This document shows, in pieces, positions 60,068 to 64,000 of a stretch of DNA of 64,000 bases. Below the pieces are notes generated by a model. The model saw nothing but the letters and a program-made list of their open reading frames with translations. It was not told the DNA's origin and ran no database searches. Position numbers and translations under genes: made by a program. The stretch lies in NCBI GenBank assembly GCA_937890825.1, contig CALADS010000078.1, positions 1 through 64,000 on the forward strand, in the 5' to 3' direction. Position 1 is the stretch's first letter; each line of letters starts with the position of its first letter. The stretch comes from an uncultured Bacteroides sp. (GTDB lineage: Bacteria; Bacteroidota; Bacteroidia; Bacteroidales; Bacteroidaceae).

Positions 60068-61041
60068 AACGCACAATTGCCATTGTAGGCGGAGGGGACA
60101 CCTCCGAATTTCAGGTTTCCCTGCGTAGTGCACAGGGAATTTATTCCTTTATCGACAAGGAGAAATACATACGCTATATCGTGGAAATGCACGGGCTGGA
60201 CTGGCACGTGCAGCTGCCGGACGGACGTCAATTGCCGGTAGACCGCAATGATTTCAGCTTCGAGCTGGACGGTAACAAGGTGACATTCGATTTTGTCTAT
60301 ATCACCATTCATGGCACTCCGGGCGAGGATGGTCGCCTGCAGGGTTATCTCGATATGCTGGGTATTCCTTATTCCTGCTGCGGTGTATTGGCGGCTTCGC
60401 TTACCTACGATAAGTTTGCCTGCAACCAGTATCTGAAAAGTTTTGGTGTACGCATTGCCGACTCTTTACTCTTGCGCAGCGGACAGTCTATCAGCGATGA
60501 AGAGGTATTGGAAAAGATAGGTTTGCCCTGCTTCATCAAGCCTAGTCTGGGAGGCTCCAGTTTTGGAGTGACCAAGGTGAAGGAACGTCAGCAGATACAG
60601 CCGGCCATTGCCAAGGCATTCGAGGAGGCGAAAGAGGTGCTGATTGAGGCATTCATGGACGGCACGGAACTGACCTGCGGCTGCTATAAGACAAAGGACA
60701 AGTCGGTGGTATTTCCTATCACTGAAGTGGTGTCGCACAATGAGTACTTCGACTATGAAGCCAAATATAACGGTGAATCCGATGAGATTACGCCGGCCCG
60801 CATCTCGGAAGCATTGACAGACCGGGTGCAGAAACTTACTTCGGCCATCTACGACATCCTAGGAGCTAAAGGCATTATTCGAGTGGACTATATCATTACC
60901 GAGGGCGAGAAAATCAATCTGCTGGAGGTGAATACTACGCCGGGTATGACTGGCACCAGCTTTATCCCGCAGCAGGTGCGTGCGGCTGGCATGGATATTC
61001 AGGAGGTGATGACCGATATCATTGAAAATGCTTTTCATTAA
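60064..61041 (+). CDS. ddl: D-alanine--D-alanine ligase
   Basis: Joins two D-alanines with ATP for peptidoglycan precursors. The 325-aa ATP-grasp product starts MKRTIAIVGGGDTSE. Motifs are HGTPGEDGRLQGYLDMLGIP (about 80-99), CFIKPSLGGSSFGVTKVK (ATP binding, about 158-175), GIIRVDY, and INLLEVNTTPGMTGTSFIPQ near the C-terminus. It is coupled to rluD through an ATGA overlap. Confidence 0.96.
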   Translation: MKRTIAIVGGGDTSEFQVSLRSAQGIYSFIDKEKYIRYIVEMHGLDWHVQLPDGRQLPVDRNDFSFELDGNKVTFDFVYITIHGTPGEDGRLQGYLDMLGIPYSCCGVLAASLTYDKFACNQYLKSFGVRIADSLLLRSGQSISDEEVLEKIGLPCFIKPSLGGSSFGVTKVKERQQIQPAIAKAFEEAKEVLIEAFMDGTELTCGCYKTKDKSVVFPITEVVSHNEYFDYEAKYNGESDEITPARISEALTDRVQKLTSAIYDILGAKGIIRVDYIITEGEKINLLEVNTTPGMTGTSFIPQQVRAAGMDIQEVMTDIIENAFH

Positions 61042-61053
61042 ATACGCTATGCT

Positions 61054-62199
61054 ATGAAAGAAGAATTTGACGAAATCCGTCCGTATCACGACAGTGAATT
61101 GCCTCAAATCTTTGAGGAACTAATCGCTGACGATGCCTTCCAGCAGGTGGTAGGTGCTGTGATGCCTGGCGTACCGTTTGCTGTGATAGCACAGCAGATG
61201 CGTGCTTGTAAGACCAAACTGGACTTCCAGAAAACGTTTTGTTATCAGTTGCTCAGAAAGCTGATGCAGGAAGCTACCGAGGGGGTTACCTTGGACCATG
61301 ACCGTGTGCCGGATAAACGGAAGGCTTATACCTATATCTCTAATCATCGTGATATTATTCTGGATTCCGGATTCCTTTCGGTGCTGCTGGTAGATCAGGG
61401 TATGGATACGGTAGAGATAGCCATTGGCGATAATCTGCTGATTTATCCCTGGATTAAGAAGCTGGTGCGTATCAATAAATCGTTTATCGTGCAGCGGGCA
61501 TTGACCATGCGTCAGATGCTGGAGTCATCGGCCCGCATGTCGCGCTACATGCATTATACCATTGCCGAGAAGAACCAGTCTATCTGGATAGCGCAACGCG
61601 AGGGACGTGCCAAGGATTCCAATGACCGCACCCAGGAAAGTGTGCTGAAAATGCTGGCCATGGGCGGAAAAGGCGACTTGATAGATCGTCTGCAGGAATT
61701 GAACATCGTGCCGTTGGCCATTTCGTATGAGTACGATCCCTGCGATTACCTCAAGGCGCAGGAATTTCAATTGAAGCGCGATGTGCCCGATTATAAGAAG
61801 ACTACAGCCGATGATTTGCTGAATATGCAGACCGGACTGTTTGGCTACAAGGGCCGGGTACACTTCCAGGTAGCTCCGTGTATCAACGAGGCTTTGCAGG
61901 CTTTGAATCGGGATATGCCCAAGACGGAACTGTTTGCAGCAGTAGCAGCTCTGATGGATAAAGGAATTCACTCTAATTATCGCCTGTATCCCAATAACTA
62001 CGTGGCGAGCGACTTGCTGGCCGGTACAACGGTCTACGAAGCGCATTATACGCCTGCCGATGTGCAACGCTTTGAAGCCTACCTGCAACAGCAGTTGGCC
62101 AAGATTGCCATCCCCGGTAAGGATGAATCTTTCTTGCGTACGAAGTTGCTAGAAATGTATGCCAATCCCTTGAAGAATTATTTGAAGGCTACTGTATGA
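61054..62199 (+). CDS. PlsC-like acyltransferase
   Basis: A 381-aa protein of the glycerolipid acyltransferase group. The catalytic-type block is YISNHRDIILDSGFL at about residues 90-104; the histidine-to-aspartate distance is one residue longer than the usual HX4D if Asp101 is the partner. A second block, SIWIAQREGRAKDSND at about 177-192, resembles the phosphate-binding motif of PlsC/PlsB. The C-terminal part is specific to this group. The substrate is uncertain: phospholipid or an acylated amino lipid. It ends 4 bp inside the next gene. Confidence 0.8.
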   Translation: MKEEFDEIRPYHDSELPQIFEELIADDAFQQVVGAVMPGVPFAVIAQQMRACKTKLDFQKTFCYQLLRKLMQEATEGVTLDHDRVPDKRKAYTYISNHRDIILDSGFLSVLLVDQGMDTVEIAIGDNLLIYPWIKKLVRINKSFIVQRALTMRQMLESSARMSRYMHYTIAEKNQSIWIAQREGRAKDSNDRTQESVLKMLAMGGKGDLIDRLQELNIVPLAISYEYDPCDYLKAQEFQLKRDVPDYKKTTADDLLNMQTGLFGYKGRVHFQVAPCINEALQALNRDMPKTELFAAVAALMDKGIHSNYRLYPNNYVASDLLAGTTVYEAHYTPADVQRFEAYLQQQLAKIAIPGKDESFLRTKLLEMYANPLKNYLKATV

Positions 62200-62903
62200 G
62201 AAGCGGGTATCTGACAGCCTTGTGTGTATGTCTCTGCTTGTTGCTGGCTGCTTGCGGAGGCGATGACTATCACTATCCGTCGGTGCGGATGGAGTTTCTC
62301 ACGGCTACGGCCGGTGCCGACGGTGCTCTGCAACTCGTGCTGGCCGATGACGGTGCGGTATGCCCCGTATGGGAAGACCGCTCGCACACCCGGCTGGAGG
62401 CGGGCGAAAAGGTACGTATGGTCAGCAACTATGAGACGGTGTTCAATGCCGCAGGAGAGGCAGGCGTACGGCTGTATGCTGTGATGAAGGCCATTGCTCC
62501 GCAGCCTAAGCCTGCGGCAGAATTCGAAGAGGGCATCCATACAGCTCCGGCTTCTGTGCAAAGTATCTGGATGGGGTATGATTACTTGAATATCTTGCTT
62601 TCGGTGAGTCAGCCGGGCAAGCATCAGCTGCATTTCATCGAGGAAGAGGTGGGTGAACTACAGCCCGACGGCACCCTAGCCGTGAAACTGATGCTGTATC
62701 ATGCCGTACAAGAGGAAGCCACGGATTATGAGAAGCGGGCTTACTTGTCGGTTCCTTTGCGGCAATATGTTACGGAAGGGGTGAGACGGGTGAACGTGCA
62801 GTTCAGCCTGCACAGCGACCAAGCCTTTGACGAGCCTTACGAGAAACCCGACAGCGAGGCGGGGGGAGTGATGACGTATAATTTTGAATATATACCTAAA
62901 TAA
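62196..62903 (+). CDS. NigD-like lipoprotein
   Basis: A 235-aa lipoprotein (signal MRSGYLTALCVCLCLLLAAC, lipobox LAAC, Cys20). The order of features resembles Bacteroides NigD-like proteins: an N-terminal small barrel with a VRMVSNYE segment and a beta-rich C-terminal domain with SIWMGYDYLNILLSV. Function is unknown. It overlaps the acyltransferase stop by 4 bp (ATGA) and precedes a rhodanese lipoprotein by 14 bp. Confidence 0.8.
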   Translation: MRSGYLTALCVCLCLLLAACGGDDYHYPSVRMEFLTATAGADGALQLVLADDGAVCPVWEDRSHTRLEAGEKVRMVSNYETVFNAAGEAGVRLYAVMKAIAPQPKPAAEFEEGIHTAPASVQSIWMGYDYLNILLSVSQPGKHQLHFIEEEVGELQPDGTLAVKLMLYHAVQEEATDYEKRAYLSVPLRQYVTEGVRRVNVQFSLHSDQAFDEPYEKPDSEAGGVMTYNFEYIPK

Positions 62904-62917
62904 AGGATAGAGTAGTT

Positions 62918-63310
62918 ATGAAACAGATGATATGCTTGCTGACGGCTTTCTTATGCTTTTTTCATAGTGGATGCCGGGAGAAGGATGCAGGTTACACCAC
63001 GATTCCGGTGGAAGAATTTGCAGACTTGATAGCCGACCCTGAGGTGCAGCGGTTGGATGTGCGCACCGTGGCTGAATACAGTAGCGGACATATTGAGGAA
63101 AGCCTGAATGTGAATGTGCTGGATGAGGAGAATTTTGCAGAGATGGCGCAGGCCGCTCTCGATAAAGAACGTACGGTGGCGGTGTATTGCCGCAGCGGCA
63201 AGCGCAGCAAGACTGCCGCTAAAATATTGAGCGAACGCGGATTCAAGGTCTATGAACTGAAGGGCGGATTCAACGCCTGGAAAGAGGCCGGGAAGCCGAT
63301 TCAGAAGTAA
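62918..63310 (+). CDS. Rhodanese-like lipoprotein
   Basis: A 130-aa protein with a lipoprotein-type signal (MKQMICLLTAFLCFFHSGC, Cys19) and one rhodanese domain. The active-site loop is CRSGKRS near residue 90, with the catalytic Cys present; LDVRTVAEYSSGHIEESLNV lies near residue 46. It should act in the periplasm or at the outer membrane as a sulfurtransferase or thiol carrier. It is the last gene of the operon, before a strong terminator. Confidence 0.9.
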   Translation: MKQMICLLTAFLCFFHSGCREKDAGYTTIPVEEFADLIADPEVQRLDVRTVAEYSSGHIEESLNVNVLDEENFAEMAQAALDKERTVAVYCRSGKRSKTAAKILSERGFKVYELKGGFNAWKEAGKPIQK

Positions 63311-63348
63311 CAGAAAAGGGGGTGCATAAAAACGCACCCCCTTTTCTG
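63311..63348. terminator. Bidirectional terminator between the rhodanese gene and argF'
   Basis: A 15-bp perfect stem (63311-63325 with 63334-63348) with an eight-base loop; a C-plus-T-rich 3' arm on the plus strand. It serves convergent genes ending at 63310 and 63361. Confidence 0.88.
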
Positions 63349-63360
63349 TTCTATAAGACT

Positions 63361-64000
63361 TTACTCAAGTCCTTCCAGCAGTCTTTTCAGAACTACCGTA
63401 GCCGATATTTCGCGGTTGGCCGCTTCCGGTATGACGATGCTTTGCGGACTTTCTATCACCTCGTCGGTTACTATCATGTTGCGGCGTACGGGCAGGCAAT
63501 GCATGAAGTAGGCATTGTTGGTTACAGCCATCTGTCGGTCGCTCACAGTCCAGCTACGGTTTTTGCTTAAGATTTCTCCGTAGTGATTACCGGCATAGGC
63601 AGCCCAGTTCTTGGCATAGATGAAGTCGGCCCCTTCGAAGGCCTTCATCTGGTCGTATTCTATGCGGGCATGGCCTACGAATTGCGGGTCCAGTTCATAG
63701 CCTTCGGGATGCGTGATGACAAAGTCGTAATCGGCTGCATTCATCCATTCGGCAAAAGAGTTGGGCACGGCTTGCGGCAGCGGGCGAGGGTGGGGAGCCC
63801 AGGTCAGTACCACTTTGGGGCGTTCAGTCTTTTTGTACTCTTCAATGGTGATGAGGTCGGCAAAACTTTGCAACGGATGACGGGTAGCTGCCTCCATGGA
63901 GAATACCGGCCGGCCGGAGTGCTGGATGAACTGATTCAGGATGACTTCATTATAATCATCCTCCTTGTTTTCGAAGCGGGCAAACGACCGCACACCGATT
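63361..64000 (-). CDS. argF': N-succinylornithine carbamoyltransferase, C-terminal part
   Basis: The gene runs off the right edge; its N-terminus with the carbamoyl-phosphate STRT-type motif is outside. The visible part begins with VRSFARFENKEDDYNEV, then SMEAATRHPLQSFADL and the catalytic HCLPVRR near the C-terminus. This pattern matches the Bacteroidetes succinylornithine enzyme rather than ordinary ArgF: EAATRHP replaces the usual LTDDHHP-type loop. It acts in arginine synthesis from N-succinylated intermediates. Confidence 0.88.
   Translation of the reverse strand, partial: IGVRSFARFENKEDDYNEVILNQFIQHSGRPVFSMEAATRHPLQSFADLITIEEYKKTERPKVVLTWAPHPRPLPQAVPNSFAEWMNAADYDFVITHPEGYELDPQFVGHARIEYDQMKAFEGADFIYAKNWAAYAGNHYGEILSKNRSWTVSDRQMAVTNNAYFMHCLPVRRNMIVTDEVIESPQSIVIPEAANREISATVVLKRLLEGLE

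Overview
The window is chromosomal DNA of a member of the Bacteroidales, most likely Bacteroides or Phocaeicola. The signs are promoter-like TTG-N19-21-TAnnTTTG elements, a SusD-type lipoprotein, OMP_b-brl-type outer membrane proteins, a NigD-like lipoprotein, an N-succinylornithine carbamoyltransferase, and zinc-ligand-free L36 and S14. The species is inferred from gene content only.

Layout. 1-12923: the end of a tRNA-Thr, tRNA-Tyr, tRNA-Thr, tuf, tRNA-Trp, secE, nusG, rplKAJL and rpoBC, closed by a strong terminator. 12965-20361: an accessory block on both strands. It holds two tandem outer membrane beta-barrel genes that share a 687-bp identical 5' tract, a membrane TPR/HTH regulator and a small HTH protein. 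20478-39406: a DUF3467 protein, then a continuous str-S10-spc-alpha ribosomal cluster from rpsL to rplQ, including fusA, secY, map, infA and rpoA, with a terminator at its end.

39490-41358: three poorly characterised small exported or membrane proteins. 41461-44523 (minus): lrgA-lrgB-DUF2156-GNAT operon. 44790-47024: pta-ackA, the acetate overflow pathway. 47207-48601: alkaline phosphatase. 48692-53772 (minus): LpxH-like hydrolase, DUF59 protein, Ser-type sulfatase, radC, family 2 glycosyltransferase and a lipoprotein. 54127-55051: efp and rpmH, divergently transcribed.

55052-58170 looks inserted. It contains an Abi_2-family remnant, a structured hairpin, a 51-bp second copy of the rpmH leader and start codon, an orphan SusD-like fusion lipoprotein, and an imperfect palindrome of about 190 bp. 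58326-63310: an envelope operon of PASTA protein, rluD, ddl, acyltransferase, NigD-like lipoprotein and rhodanese lipoprotein. 63361-64000: the C-terminal part of argF' running off the window.

How it works together. Most of the window is transcription and translation machinery with hairpins that look like attenuators or processing sites (rplL-rpoB, fusA-rpsJ, tuf-trnW). The most unusual parts are the homogenised outer-membrane pair and the rearranged segment downstream of rpmH. Nothing here looks like a CRISPR array, a prophage or an intact insertion sequence.
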